A DNA stretch of 64,000 nt from Rhizobiaceae bacterium (GTDB lineage: Bacteria > Pseudomonadota > Alphaproteobacteria > Rhizobiales > Rhizobiaceae), in contig JALOTE010000002.1 in NCBI GenBank assembly GCA_025458045.1, positions 1 through 64,000 of the forward strand. Reading direction: 5' to 3'. Each line of letters starts with the position of its first letter. Within the stretch, counting starts at the first letter, position 1. Both the position numbers and the translations under genes were made by a program. Positions 26,980-34,853 of the stretch are shown here, piece after piece. Under the pieces are notes generated by a model that worked only from the letters and a program-made list of their open reading frames with translations, did not search any database and had not been told where the DNA came from.

Positions 26980-27231
26980 TTACAGCGCGTCGTCGCCGGT
27001 TTCGCCGGTGCGGATGCGGGTCGCGCCTTCCAGCGGAAAGACGAAAATCTTGCCGTCGCCAATATTGCCGGTGCGGCCGCGCGCCGCGATCAGTTCGACG
27101 GCCTTGTCGGCGAGGCGATCGGAAACCGCGATCTCGATCTTGAGCTTGGGGATGTAGTGGATCGCATACGCCAGTGCCTCGCGCACTTCTTCCAGCCGGT
27201 GCGGCTGGATCACAGCCATGATCCATTTCAT
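26980..27231 (-). CDS. PII-like nitrogen regulator lacking the T-loop
   Basis: 83-residue protein. The N-terminus (MKWIMAVIQPHRLEEVREAL) and C-terminus (IPKLKIEIAVSDRLADKAVELI, then TGNIGDGKIFVFPLEGATRIRTGETGDDAL) match GlnB/GlnK closely, including the B-loop and C-loop ATP-binding residues. However, about 30 residues between AL and IPK are absent: strand 2 and the whole T-loop with the uridylylated Tyr51 of normal 112-residue PII. The frame is intact on both sides. GGGGA precedes ATG 27231. No amtB or glnA is adjacent. It may bind nucleotide but could not be uridylylated; loss of function is also possible. Confidence 0.8.
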   Translation of the reverse strand: MKWIMAVIQPHRLEEVREALAYAIHYIPKLKIEIAVSDRLADKAVELIAARGRTGNIGDGKIFVFPLEGATRIRTGETGDDAL

Positions 27232-27317
27232 CGCGCATCCCCGAATGTCGCAGTTACGGCACAGCCGATTGTGCAGTGCAAAGTTAACGCGGTTTGCCGT
27301 CTTTGCAATCGCAAAAT

Positions 27318-28427
27318 TCAATCGATTTGGGGCAAGCTGTTGAGCACAATGGGCAATTTCCCGGCCAGCACGTCCAGCTCCGCTTCCGGCGCGCAGGAGA
27401 TGCGGATGCAGCGGTCAAGCCCAGCCGCCATCGGCTTGCGCACGAACACGCCGCTCTCCATCAACCCGTCCAGCACGGCCTTGGCGAAGACCCCGTCACG
27501 CCCGCAATCCACGGTGACGAAATTGGTGGCCGAGGGGAGCGGCGTCAAGCCGTTGGCTTCGGCAAGGCTGGCGATCCGGCGGCGCGCGGCTGCAATCCGG
27601 TCGACGACGGCACGCATCCACGCCTGATCATCCAGCGCCGCCACTGCAGCGATCTGCGTCATGCGCGTCACCCCGAAATGATTGCGCACGCGCTCGAACC
27701 CGGCGATCAGATCCGCTTGGCCGATCGCATAGCCGCAGCGCAGGCCCGCCAACCCATAGGCTTTCGAGAAGGTGCGCATGCGCAGCACATTCGGCCAGGT
27801 CCGCATGGCAGGGATGGCGTCGGCGGGTGCGGTCTCGCAATAGGCTTCGTCGAGGATCAGGAGCGTGTTGGCGGGAAGCGCGGCGATGAAGGATTCGATC
27901 CTGGTCGCGCTCCACCATGAACCCATCGGGTTGTCCGGGTTGGCGAGATAGACAAGCGGGGCGTTCTCACGGCGCACTGCCTCAAGCAATGCGCCAAGGT
28001 CTTCGCGGTCCTCACGGTAGGGCACGGTCACGAGGCGCGCGCCAAGGCCTGCGACATGGAAATTGAAGGTGGGGTAGGCTCCGAGCGATGTGACAACCGC
28101 CGCACCGGGCGCGGCAAACATCCGCACGACGAGGCCGAGCAGCGCGTCGATGCCCTCACCGATGGCGAAGTTGTCCGGCGCAAGGCCGAGGTGAGCGGCA
28201 AGCGCCCCGCGCAGTTCGGCGTTCTCCGGATCGCAGTATTTCCACATGTCAGGCGCCGCCGCTTGCATGGCCGCAATCACGCGCGGGCTGGGCCCGAAGG
28301 CGCTTTCATTGGCGCCAAGCCGAGCGTGAAACGGACGGCCAAGCTTGCGCTCAAACGCTTCCGGCCCGATGAACGGGACAGTCGCGGGCAGGCTTTCGAC
28401 CAATGGCGTGAACGCTGGGCGGGACAT
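27318..28427 (-). CDS. HisC-like PLP-dependent aminotransferase
   Basis: 369-residue fold-type I aminotransferase of the histidinol-phosphate aminotransferase subgroup. PLP lysine in RTFSKAYGLAGLRCGYAIG; ANPDNPMGSWW and LLILDEAYCETAP are the ring-stacking and Asp/Tyr cofactor motifs; C-terminal Arg in IRISCAPEAELD binds the substrate carboxylate. No his or aromatic genes are adjacent, so it may act on histidinol phosphate, an aromatic amino acid or another substrate. ATG 28427. Confidence 0.85.
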   Translation of the reverse strand: MSRPAFTPLVESLPATVPFIGPEAFERKLGRPFHARLGANESAFGPSPRVIAAMQAAAPDMWKYCDPENAELRGALAAHLGLAPDNFAIGEGIDALLGLVVRMFAAPGAAVVTSLGAYPTFNFHVAGLGARLVTVPYREDREDLGALLEAVRRENAPLVYLANPDNPMGSWWSATRIESFIAALPANTLLILDEAYCETAPADAIPAMRTWPNVLRMRTFSKAYGLAGLRCGYAIGQADLIAGFERVRNHFGVTRMTQIAAVAALDDQAWMRAVVDRIAAARRRIASLAEANGLTPLPSATNFVTVDCGRDGVFAKAVLDGLMESGVFVRKPMAAGLDRCIRISCAPEAELDVLAGKLPIVLNSLPQID

Positions 28428-28481
28428 GGGGCTGATCCGGTTGCGATCCCGCCCCTACTGCAAAATCCACGCGGCGCAAAC

Positions 28482-29408
28482 TCACGCCAACGGGATGAAC
28501 TCCCGGTCATCGCCGGGCGGCAGACGGAAGCGGCCATGCTCGAAGTCACCTTGCATCCACGCCTCCTTGGCGGCCTCGATCTTCTCCTTCGATGAGGCGA
28601 CAAAATTCCACCAGATGTGGCGCGGGCCGGGCAGTGTGTCGCCGCCAAGCACGATGAGGCGCGCGCCGTTATGCGTCGCGCGCACGCGGATGCGGTCTCC
28701 GGGCCGGAACACCATCATGCGGCCTGCCTCGAAAATGTCGTCCGCAATCTCCACCGCGCCTTCGAGCACATAGATGCCGCGGTCCTCGTGATCATCGGGC
28801 AGGGGCAATTGCGCACCGGGCAGCAGCACCGCATCGGCATAGATCATGCCCGTGAAGGTGGTGACTGGAGCCTTTTCACCCCAGCCTGTGCCAAGGATCA
28901 GCCGCACGGATGCGCCGCCATCCTCGATCAGCGGCAGGGCGTCGCTGCCATGGTGCTCGAAGGCGGCGTCCATGTCCTCTTTCGCATCGGGCAGCGCGAC
29001 CCAGGTCTGGATTCCGTAAAGGCTCGATGGCTTGGCGCGCGTTTCCAGCGATGTGCGCTCCGAGTGGGTGACGCCATTGCCGGCGATCATCCAATTCACC
29101 TCGCCGGGATGGATCATCTGGCTGGTGCCGATGGAATCCCGGTGATGGAATTCACCCTTCAAGAGATAGGTGACAGTGGCGAGCCCGATATGCGGGTGCG
29201 GGCGCACATCGATGCCCTCGCCGGTGATGAATTCAGCCGGGCCCATCTGGTCGAAGAAAATGAACGAACCCACCATCTGGCGCTGCGGCGCAGGAAGCGC
29301 GCGGCGCACATTGAACCCGCCAAGATCACGCGCGCGCGGCACCAGCACGATATCGGGCTTGGCCATCGCGGCGTCGGCGTCATGGGCGAATGCAGGGTTC
29401 CAGCTCAT
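28482..29408 (-). CDS. pirin family protein
   Basis: 308-residue bicupin. The metal site of the N-terminal cupin is RPHPHIGLATVTYLLKGEFHHRDS (two His and one His) with GNGVTHSER supplying the Glu-region. The C-terminal cupin follows (GIYVLEGAVEIADDIFEAGRMMVF) and WWNFVAS is a pirin signature. Some pirins have quercetin dioxygenase activity, others bind regulators. GAGGAG sits 8 nt before ATG 29408 and overlaps the GNAT stop, suggesting coupling. Confidence 0.9.
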   Translation of the reverse strand: MSWNPAFAHDADAAMAKPDIVLVPRARDLGGFNVRRALPAPQRQMVGSFIFFDQMGPAEFITGEGIDVRPHPHIGLATVTYLLKGEFHHRDSIGTSQMIHPGEVNWMIAGNGVTHSERTSLETRAKPSSLYGIQTWVALPDAKEDMDAAFEHHGSDALPLIEDGGASVRLILGTGWGEKAPVTTFTGMIYADAVLLPGAQLPLPDDHEDRGIYVLEGAVEIADDIFEAGRMMVFRPGDRIRVRATHNGARLIVLGGDTLPGPRHIWWNFVASSKEKIEAAKEAWMQGDFEHGRFRLPPGDDREFIPLA

Positions 29409-29418
29409 CGGTGGCTCC

Positions 29419-29745
29419 TCATTTCATCCGAACATCCGCCCACTCGGCGGCATGTTTCTTGAACTGCGCCGCGGCAAACGGGCAAAGCGGCAGGATCTTG
29501 ATTCCTTGCGCGCGGGCATCGGCCACCGCACGGGCGACAAGCTTTGCGCCGATGCCCATGCCCTTGAAAGCATCCGGCACCTCCGTGTGGTCAATGATGA
29601 TCGCCGTGTCGCCGAGCTTCGAAAATGTCATGGCCGCCATCGCGCCATTGGCCGTGTAGGAATAGCAGCCCTTGGTCTTCTCATCCTCCCGCACGATCAA
29701 GGCGTCGATCGGGTCTTCGGCGGACATGTCTCTCGCATCGGCCAT
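29419..29745 (-). CDS. small GNAT (YjdJ-type) N-acetyltransferase
   Basis: 108-residue minimal acetyltransferase domain of the 'GCN5-related NAT, YjdJ' type. The pyrophosphate-binding motif is TEVPDAFKGMGIGAKLVARAV, followed by ILPLCPFAAAQFKKHAAEW, a hallmark of this family. AAGGAG lies 8 nt before ATG 29745. It is first in a pair with pirin (10-nt gap). A strong 24-bp palindrome lies about 48 bp upstream and probably controls this pair. Confidence 0.88.
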   Translation of the reverse strand: MADARDMSAEDPIDALIVREDEKTKGCYSYTANGAMAAMTFSKLGDTAIIIDHTEVPDAFKGMGIGAKLVARAVADARAQGIKILPLCPFAAAQFKKHAAEWADVRMK

Positions 29746-29792
29746 CGGAATTCTCCTTGGGATGACAAGCTATGTCGCGCTGCGCGAAAGCC

Positions 29793-29816
29793 CAATGTTC
29801 ACATGTGTGAACATTG
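29793..29816. promoter_or_regulatory. 24-bp palindromic operator candidate
   Basis: Two perfect 11-bp arms (CAATGTTCACA and its complement) around a 2-nt centre. It lies upstream of the GNAT-pirin pair and downstream of the aldo/keto reductase stop. Length and symmetry are typical of a dimeric repressor site. No regulator gene is adjacent, so the protein is unknown. Confidence 0.7.
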
Positions 29817-29837
29817 CGTCTCGAACATGGTCTGAAA

Positions 29838-29853
29838 TGCTGAACGTTCAGCA
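29838..29853. promoter_or_regulatory. 16-bp perfect palindrome overlapping the AKR stop
   Basis: TGCTGAACGTTCAGCA is its own reverse complement. It shares the TGAAC/GTTCA half-site with the 24-bp palindrome 22 bp away and contains the aldo/keto reductase stop codon. It could be a second operator or a small hairpin. Confidence 0.55.
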
Positions 29854-30837
29854 GTAGTCCTCAACGGAGTGCCATTGCAGGGGCGAATAGCGCGAACCAC
29901 GCGCAAAGCCCGCGGGCAAGACCGCCTCGATCTCCGCCAGATCTCCCGCGGAAAGGGAGAGCCGCGCCGCCGCCGCGTTCTGCTCCAGATGGGCGAGCTT
30001 GTTGGTGCCGGGGATCGGGATCATGTGGTCGCCATGACGCATCGACCAGGCGATCGCGAGCGTGGCGGGCGCATGGCCTTTCGCGCGGGCGAAATCTCGG
30101 AACCGGGCGAGCGCGGCGCGGTTTGCCTCCCAGTTCGTGCCCGCGAAGCGCGGGTTCGCGAGGCGGAAATCTCCGGCATCCAGCGCGGCCATTTCAAGGT
30201 CGCGGTCGCCGATCGCGCCGCGCGCCACCGGCGAGAACGGCACGAAGGCGGTGCCGAGGCGGCGGCAGGCGTCGATCATTCCCAATTCGGGCTGGCGCGT
30301 CCACAGGGAGTATTCGCTTTGCACGGCCATGACAGGGTGCAGGGCGGCCGCCTCCTCGAGCGTGGAGGGCGCGATCTCGGAAAAACCGATGCCGCCGATG
30401 AGGCCTTCCTCCTTCAGCCGCACCATGGTTTCCATGATGTCGGCGATGGGGCGAGCGGCCTCGCGGCGGTGGATGTAAAACAGATCCACGCGGTCGAGAT
30501 TGAGCCGCCCCAGCGAACCGAGCAGGCTTTCACGCAGATGGGCCGCCGAATTGTCAGTACCGCGCGGCGGGCCGGTGACGATCCCAGCCTTGGTGCAGAT
30601 GGTGAAGGGGTGGCCGGAATTGGCCTTCAGCCACGCCCCGAGGATCGTCTCGGAGCGGCCATTGCCATAGATGTTGGCCGTGTCCATGAGCGTGACGCCG
30701 AGTTCGGCGGAGCGGTCGAGGATGGCGAAGCAATCCTTCTCCGGCGCGCCGCCATAGGCTCCGGCAAAGCTCATGCAGCCAAGGCCGACGGCCCCGACAA
30801 GGGGGCCGTCCGCGCCAAGCCGCCGCTTCGGGATCAT
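29848..30837 (-). CDS. aldo/keto reductase
   Basis: 329-residue TIM-barrel oxidoreductase, NADPH-dependent by family. Catalytic tetrad: Asp and Tyr in LMDTANIYGNG, Lys in ICTKAG, His in DLFYIHRRE. C-terminal nucleotide site: PIPGTNKLAHLEQNAAA. It belongs to the group acting like general stress protein 69/YajO; substrate unknown. ATG 30837 matches the family start (MIPKRRLG); an in-frame GTG lies 9 nt upstream. It follows rpsP by 25 nt on the same strand, so the ribosomal transcript may read into it. Confidence 0.88.
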   Translation of the reverse strand: MIPKRRLGADGPLVGAVGLGCMSFAGAYGGAPEKDCFAILDRSAELGVTLMDTANIYGNGRSETILGAWLKANSGHPFTICTKAGIVTGPPRGTDNSAAHLRESLLGSLGRLNLDRVDLFYIHRREAARPIADIMETMVRLKEEGLIGGIGFSEIAPSTLEEAAALHPVMAVQSEYSLWTRQPELGMIDACRRLGTAFVPFSPVARGAIGDRDLEMAALDAGDFRLANPRFAGTNWEANRAALARFRDFARAKGHAPATLAIAWSMRHGDHMIPIPGTNKLAHLEQNAAAARLSLSAGDLAEIEAVLPAGFARGSRYSPLQWHSVEDYC

Positions 30838-30862
30838 ACCGGACACCGCAGGCGAAGCCCGA

Positions 30863-31219
30863 TCAGGCTTCGGCGGAAGCGGCAGCCGCCTTGGCGGCTT
30901 TTTCTTTCGCGCGCTCGACGGCCTTCTTGCCGGGCTGGGCCTTGACCGGGTTGCTTTTGGCGGCGCGTGTGCCGAGACCGGCGTCGGCCATGAAGCGGGC
31001 GACGCGGTCGGTCGGCAGCGCGCCTTGGGCCACCCAATGGTTGATGCGGTCGGCGTTCAGCACCACGCGGTCGGCCGAGCCTTTTTCCAGCATCGGGTTC
31101 CAGTGGCCGAGCGTCTCGATGAAGCGGCCGTCACGCGGGCTGCGCGCATCGGCGACGACGACGTGGTAAAACGGGCGCTTCTTGGTGCCCGTGCGGGCGA
31201 GGCGAAGTTTCAGGGCCAT
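30863..31219 (-). CDS. rpsP: 30S ribosomal protein S16
   Basis: 118 residues. The S16 core is [42 protein letters not shown], with [22 protein letters not shown] lysine/alanine-rich tail of about 30 residues extends beyond the E. coli length. CGGAGA precedes ATG 31219. Downstream of ffh and chorismate mutase; rimM and trmD, its usual followers, lie about 12 kb further on. Confidence 0.97.
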   Translation of the reverse strand: MALKLRLARTGTKKRPFYHVVVADARSPRDGRFIETLGHWNPMLEKGSADRVVLNADRINHWVAQGALPTDRVARFMADAGLGTRAAKSNPVKAQPGKKAVERAKEKAAKAAAASAEA

Positions 31220-31265
31220 GATGTTCTCCGTTGAGGCTGTCTGAAGGTTTCGGGAAGGGTGGAAA

Positions 31266-31628
31266 TCAGTCGCGCTTGATGAGGTCGATGCCGGTCTGCC
31301 CGGCCTTGACCGCCTCGTGATGGTGGATCACTTCGCGAATGATGAAGTTGAGGAAGGTGACGGCGAAATCGGGCGAGAAATTCGCCTCCTCCGCAATGGC
31401 GCGCAGCCGCTTGATCTGCTCGCGCTCGCGCACCGGGTCGCCGGCAGGCAAATTGTACTGCGCCTTCAAGCGGCTCACGGTCTCGGTGCAGCGGAAGCGC
31501 TCCGCCATCATGTAGATGATCGCAGCGTCGATCCGGTCGATGGATTGGCGCTGTTCTTTCAAAATGTCGCGCGCGCGCGCCACATCGGCATCGGAAATCA
31601 CCGCGTCCTTGGAAAATGGCTCGCTCAT
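31266..31628 (-). CDS. chorismate mutase (AroQ class)
   Basis: 120-residue all-helical enzyme converting chorismate to prephenate. Active-site features of AroQ proteins are visible: [54 protein letters not shown], with the N-terminal Arg, Lys of RLKA and Glu/Arg of the second helix (seen in part). It overlaps the ffh stop by 4 nt (ATGA) and precedes rpsP, an order common to alphaproteobacteria. Confidence 0.92.
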   Translation of the reverse strand: MSEPFSKDAVISDADVARARDILKEQRQSIDRIDAAIIYMMAERFRCTETVSRLKAQYNLPAGDPVREREQIKRLRAIAEEANFSPDFAVTFLNFIIREVIHHHEAVKAGQTGIDLIKRD

Positions 31629-33205
31629 TTCCTTGGCCCCGGCTTGTTGGGTCCGCCGGGCAAGCCCGGAAGCCCCGGCAATCCTTTCGGTCCGGGCAGG
31701 CCGGGAAGCCCGCCTGCGCCGCCCGGAAGCCCCGGCAGCTTCATGCCGGATTGGCCCATCTGCTTCTGGATGGCTTCGAGCTGTTTCGGATCCATCTTCG
31801 AGAGATCCGGCATTCCACCGCCCATCAAACCGCCCATGCCCATCTTGTTGGCAAGGCCGCCCATCAGGCCCCGCATCATTCCAGCGCTCTTGCCGCCGCC
31901 TTTGCCCCTGCCGCCCATGGCCTTCATCATGTCGGCCATCGAGCGGTGCATTTTCAGAAGCTTGTTGATCGCGGCCGCATCGGTGCCCGAACCTTTGGCG
32001 ATGCGCTGCTTGCGGCTGTGCTTGAGGATGTCCGGATCAGCGCGCTCGGCGTTGGTCATCGAGCCGATGATGGCGAGCTGGCGCTTGATCGCCTTGTCGT
32101 CGAAGCCGGAAGCGGCCATCTGGTCCTTCATGCCGCTCATGCCGGGCATCATGCCCATCAGGCCGCCAAGCCCGCCCATCTTCTGCATCTGCTTCAATTG
32201 TTCGGCGAGGTCGTTCAGGTCGAACTTCCCCTCCTGCATTTTTTTCGCCATCGCCGCGGCTTTTTCCGCGTCGATGGTTTCGGCGGCGCGCTCGACGAGC
32301 GACACGATATCGCCCATGCCGAGGATGCGGTCGGCGATGCGGCGCGGATGGAATTCCTCCAGCGCCTCCATCTTCTCGCCGGTGGCGATCAGCTTGATTG
32401 GCTTGCCGGTGACGGCGCGCATGGACAAGGCCGCGCCGCCGCGCCCGTCGCCATCCATGCGGGTGAGCACAAGCCCGGTGATGCCGACACGATTGTCGAA
32501 GTTGCGCGCCAGATTGACCGCGTCCTGGCCGGTCAGCGCATCGGCGACAAGCAGGATCTCGTGCGGGTTTGTCGCATCGCGGATCGCCGCCATCTCCGCC
32601 ATCATCGGCTCGTCGATGGAGGTGCGGCCGGCCGTGTCGAGGATGACGACGTCCTTGCCGGAGAGCTTGGCCGCCTGAACGGCGCGCCGCGCGATCTGAA
32701 CAGGGTCCTGACCGGGCACGATGGGCAACGTGTCCACGCCGGTTTGCGCGCCCAACTGGCGCAATTGCTCCTGCGCGGCCGGGCGCCGCGTGTCGAGCGA
32801 GGCCATCAGCACGTTCTTGCGCTCACGGTTTGTCAGACGCAGGCCGATCTTGCCTGTTGTCGTGGTCTTGCCCGAGCCTTGCAGGCCGACCATCATGATG
32901 ACGACCGGGGCGGGCGCGTTCAGGTCAACGCCCTGGCCGGTTTCACCCAGCATCGCCACCAGTTCGTCATGGACGATCTTGACGACCTGCTGGCCGGGCT
33001 TGACCGATTTGAGCACCTCGACGCCGACGGCCTTCGCCTTCACCGCATCGGTGAATCCGCGCACGACCTCCAGCGCCACATCGGCCTCGATCAAGGCGCG
33101 CCGCACCTCGCGCAAGGCCGCCGCAACATCCTGCTCGTTCAGCGCGCCACGCCCGGTGAGGCCGCTCAATATGGCGCCAAGGCGTTCTTGCAGGCTTTCA
33201 AACAT
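31625..33205 (-). CDS. ffh: signal recognition particle protein Ffh
   Basis: SRP54-type GTPase that binds 4.5S RNA and signal peptides and targets inner-membrane proteins with FtsY. 526 residues. N-domain, then GTPase motifs: GLQGSGKTTTTGKIG, DTRRPAAQEQL, ILDTAGRTSID, TRMDGDGRGGAAL. The methionine-rich M domain follows (KMQEGKF..MGGLGGLMGMMPGM). The last 40 residues are Gly/Pro-rich with repeated L-P-G triplets resembling a short collagen-like tail. First gene of ffh-chorismate mutase-rpsP. Confidence 0.97.
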   Translation of the reverse strand: MFESLQERLGAILSGLTGRGALNEQDVAAALREVRRALIEADVALEVVRGFTDAVKAKAVGVEVLKSVKPGQQVVKIVHDELVAMLGETGQGVDLNAPAPVVIMMVGLQGSGKTTTTGKIGLRLTNRERKNVLMASLDTRRPAAQEQLRQLGAQTGVDTLPIVPGQDPVQIARRAVQAAKLSGKDVVILDTAGRTSIDEPMMAEMAAIRDATNPHEILLVADALTGQDAVNLARNFDNRVGITGLVLTRMDGDGRGGAALSMRAVTGKPIKLIATGEKMEALEEFHPRRIADRILGMGDIVSLVERAAETIDAEKAAAMAKKMQEGKFDLNDLAEQLKQMQKMGGLGGLMGMMPGMSGMKDQMAASGFDDKAIKRQLAIIGSMTNAERADPDILKHSRKQRIAKGSGTDAAAINKLLKMHRSMADMMKAMGGRGKGGGKSAGMMRGLMGGLANKMGMGGLMGGGMPDLSKMDPKQLEAIQKQMGQSGMKLPGLPGGAGGLPGLPGPKGLPGLPGLPGGPNKPGPRK

Positions 33206-33249
33206 CGCGTCATTGCTCCGGCGCCCGAAAAGCCAACCTCAAAGCCAAA

Positions 33250-33284
33250 CAGCACCCGAGGGCGCGACGCGCTGTCGGGTGTTG
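33250..33284 (-). promoter_or_regulatory. nested hairpin in the ffh leader
   Basis: Outer arms CAGCACCCGA and TCGGGTGTTG (9 of 10 pair) enclose inner arms GCGCG and CGCGC around a single A. It ends 45 bp before the ffh ATG. On the ffh strand a T-rich stretch follows (TGTTTGGCTTT). It may be a leader structure, an attenuator, or the end of a transcript from upstream. Confidence 0.55.
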
Positions 33285-33402
33285 ACCTCCGCAATCATGA
33301 CCCGGTCACGCTGCGGTCGGCTGCTCGGCTTCGATGGCTTCGGGCAGTGGCGGGGCTATGGCGGTGCAGTCGGGAAATGTCAATGCGACGCAGGCCGAAA
33401 CG

Positions 33403-33437
33403 AAAAACCCCGCCCGGGGGAGGAGCCGGGCGGGGCG
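33403..33437 (-). terminator. Rho-independent terminator after the DUF1127 gene
   Basis: On the minus strand CCCGCCCCGCCCGG and CCGGGCGGGG arms flank a short loop and are followed by TTTTT. It ends the DUF1127 transcript and isolates it from ffh. The rest of the 33206-33535 gap holds only the ffh-leader hairpin. Confidence 0.85.
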
Positions 33438-33535
33438 GGTTACGCGGGTCCGGAGGGAGGGGCCGGACTCGGTGTCAAGGTTAACGCAAGGAGGTTGCGC
33501 GAACCTTAAGTCTCTGCGACCTCAGAGGCCGCGCA

Positions 33536-33682
33536 TCAAAGGCCACGGATGTAGGGCCGCAGTTTTTCGGCGTTGCGGGCTTCAAACGCGCCGATATCTT
33601 CCAACTGGCGGCGTGACAATGCGGAGAGTTCGCGGGCCGTCTGGTTGCGTTTGGCCCAAGAGCGAAGCGTTTCGGTGAGCAT
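33536..33682 (-). CDS. DUF1127 micro-protein (48 residues)
   Basis: 48 residues: MLTETLRSWAKRNQTAREL, then SRRQLEDIGAFEARNAEKL, then RPYIRGL. The arginine-rich helix and the L-x-D-I-G motif identify DUF1127. Members in Agrobacterium and Rhodobacter influence RNA turnover and phosphate or carbon metabolism; Rhodobacter members bind RNA. AAGGAG is 9 nt before ATG 33682, and a strong terminator follows. Monocistronic. Confidence 0.88.
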   Translation of the reverse strand: MLTETLRSWAKRNQTARELSALSRRQLEDIGAFEARNAEKLRPYIRGL

Positions 33683-33835
33683 GATGGCGATCTCCTTTCA
33701 AGGGTTCGTTCAATGGCGGCCTCCGGGTCCGGCTTTCGCCTGAATGACCAAAGTGGCCTCCTTGCTCTGACCGGGCTGATATTTGCACGGCCATGCTCTT
33801 CTGCTAGGCCTTGCGCCGCAGGCCAGCCATGCGCG

Positions 33836-33850
33836 TTGTGCAATGCACAA
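33836..33850. promoter_or_regulatory. 15-bp palindrome in the DUF1127/transglycosylase divergent region
   Basis: TTGTGCA and TGCACAA are perfect arms around one A. It lies 154 bp upstream of DUF1127 and 110 bp upstream of the transglycosylase. A degenerate copy, TTGTGCAGTGCAAAG, occurs before the PII-like gene near 27266-27280. The binding protein is unknown. Confidence 0.45.
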
Positions 33851-33959
33851 TCGCCGCAAAATCGCCGCAGTTGCGTCAGCGTTAACCGATGGCAAACCAT
33901 TTTCGTGCTGGCTCTTTCGCAGCATCCAACTTCGACCGATCCGCATCAGGAGACCCCGC

Positions 33960-34772
33960 ATGCCCCTGAAGACCAAGCTCATCGTGGCCGCCGCCGCGTT
34001 TTCCGCCGCGATGGCCGCTTCTCCGGCCTTTGCCGCCAAATGCTCCAATGATGGCGGGCGCTATGCGGAATGGATCCCCGAAATGCAGGCGGAGGCGGCC
34101 GCCAACGGCGTCGGCAAGCGCGGTCTCGCCGCACTCGCCAACACGCGCTATTCCAAGGCCACGATCTCGGCCGACCGCAACCAGAAGAGCTTCAGACTGT
34201 CACTTGACCAGTTCATGAAGGTGCGCGGCGCCAACACCATCATCTCAAAGGGCAAGTCGCTGAAGAAGTCGAACGCGGCTTTGTTTGCCAATCTGGAGAA
34301 GCGCTATGGCGTGCCGGCCGGGCCGCTTCTCGCCATATGGGGCATGGAGACCGGCTTCGGCGGCTTCATGGGCAATGAAAACGTGCTGTCAGCCACCGCG
34401 ACGCTGGCCTATGATTGCCGCCGCACCGAATTCTTCCAAGGGCACCTGATCGCGCTGTTGAAACTGATCGACAAGGGCGTCGTGTCACCGGATGCCAAGG
34501 GTGCAAAGCATGGAGAACTGGGCCACACCCAGTTCCTGCCGGGCAACGTGCTGCGCTACGGCGTCGATGGAGACGGCAATGGTGCCGTGAACATGAACTC
34601 CAAGGCCGATGCGCTCGCCTCCACCGCCAATTTCCTGAAAGGCCACGGCTGGAGCCGAGGCGGCGGCTATCAGCCGGGCCAGGGCAATTTCGGCGCGATC
34701 CAGGGCTGGAATGCCGCAGGCGTCTATCAGAGAGCCATTGCCATCATCGGTGCCGAGATCGACGGCGGCTGA
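33960..34772 (+). CDS. lytic murein transglycosylase (MltB/SLT_2 family)
   Basis: 270-residue secreted peptidoglycan-cleaving enzyme. Signal peptide MPLKTKLIVAAAAFSAAMAASPAFA. Catalytic Glu in LLAIWGMETGFGGFMGNENV; GELGHTQFLPGNVLRYGVDGDG and NSKADALASTANFLKGHGW are family substrate-groove motifs. The AGGAG before ATG 33960 fixes the start; upstream frame is not signal-like. Shorter than E. coli MltB and without a lipobox, like other Rhizobiales soluble forms. Confidence 0.93.
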   Translation: MPLKTKLIVAAAAFSAAMAASPAFAAKCSNDGGRYAEWIPEMQAEAAANGVGKRGLAALANTRYSKATISADRNQKSFRLSLDQFMKVRGANTIISKGKSLKKSNAALFANLEKRYGVPAGPLLAIWGMETGFGGFMGNENVLSATATLAYDCRRTEFFQGHLIALLKLIDKGVVSPDAKGAKHGELGHTQFLPGNVLRYGVDGDGNGAVNMNSKADALASTANFLKGHGWSRGGGYQPGQGNFGAIQGWNAAGVYQRAIAIIGAEIDGG

Positions 34773-34803
34773 GCGCAGCCGTTCTCGCCTTTTCGACGTC
34801 CCG

Positions 34804-34827
34804 AAGCCCGGCCCTGTGCCGGGCTTT
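34804..34827. terminator. bidirectional terminator hairpin between convergent genes
   Basis: AAGCCCGG and CCGGGCTT arms around an 8-nt loop, flanked by AA/TT, 30 bp after the transglycosylase stop and about 30 bp before the end of the gene on the other strand. Confidence 0.7.
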
Positions 34828-34853
34828 GGTTTCGCGGCCGGTGTCGAAGGGCC

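Noticed and set aside
29848-30837. Aldo/keto reductase as part of the ribosomal operon by function
   Set aside because: Only a 25-nt spacing links it to rpsP; it is probably a late neighbour from the rearrangement.
31616-33484. 622-codon open frame on the plus strand opposite ffh
   Set aside because: His/Arg/Gln-rich antisense shadow of ffh; no ribosome site or family.
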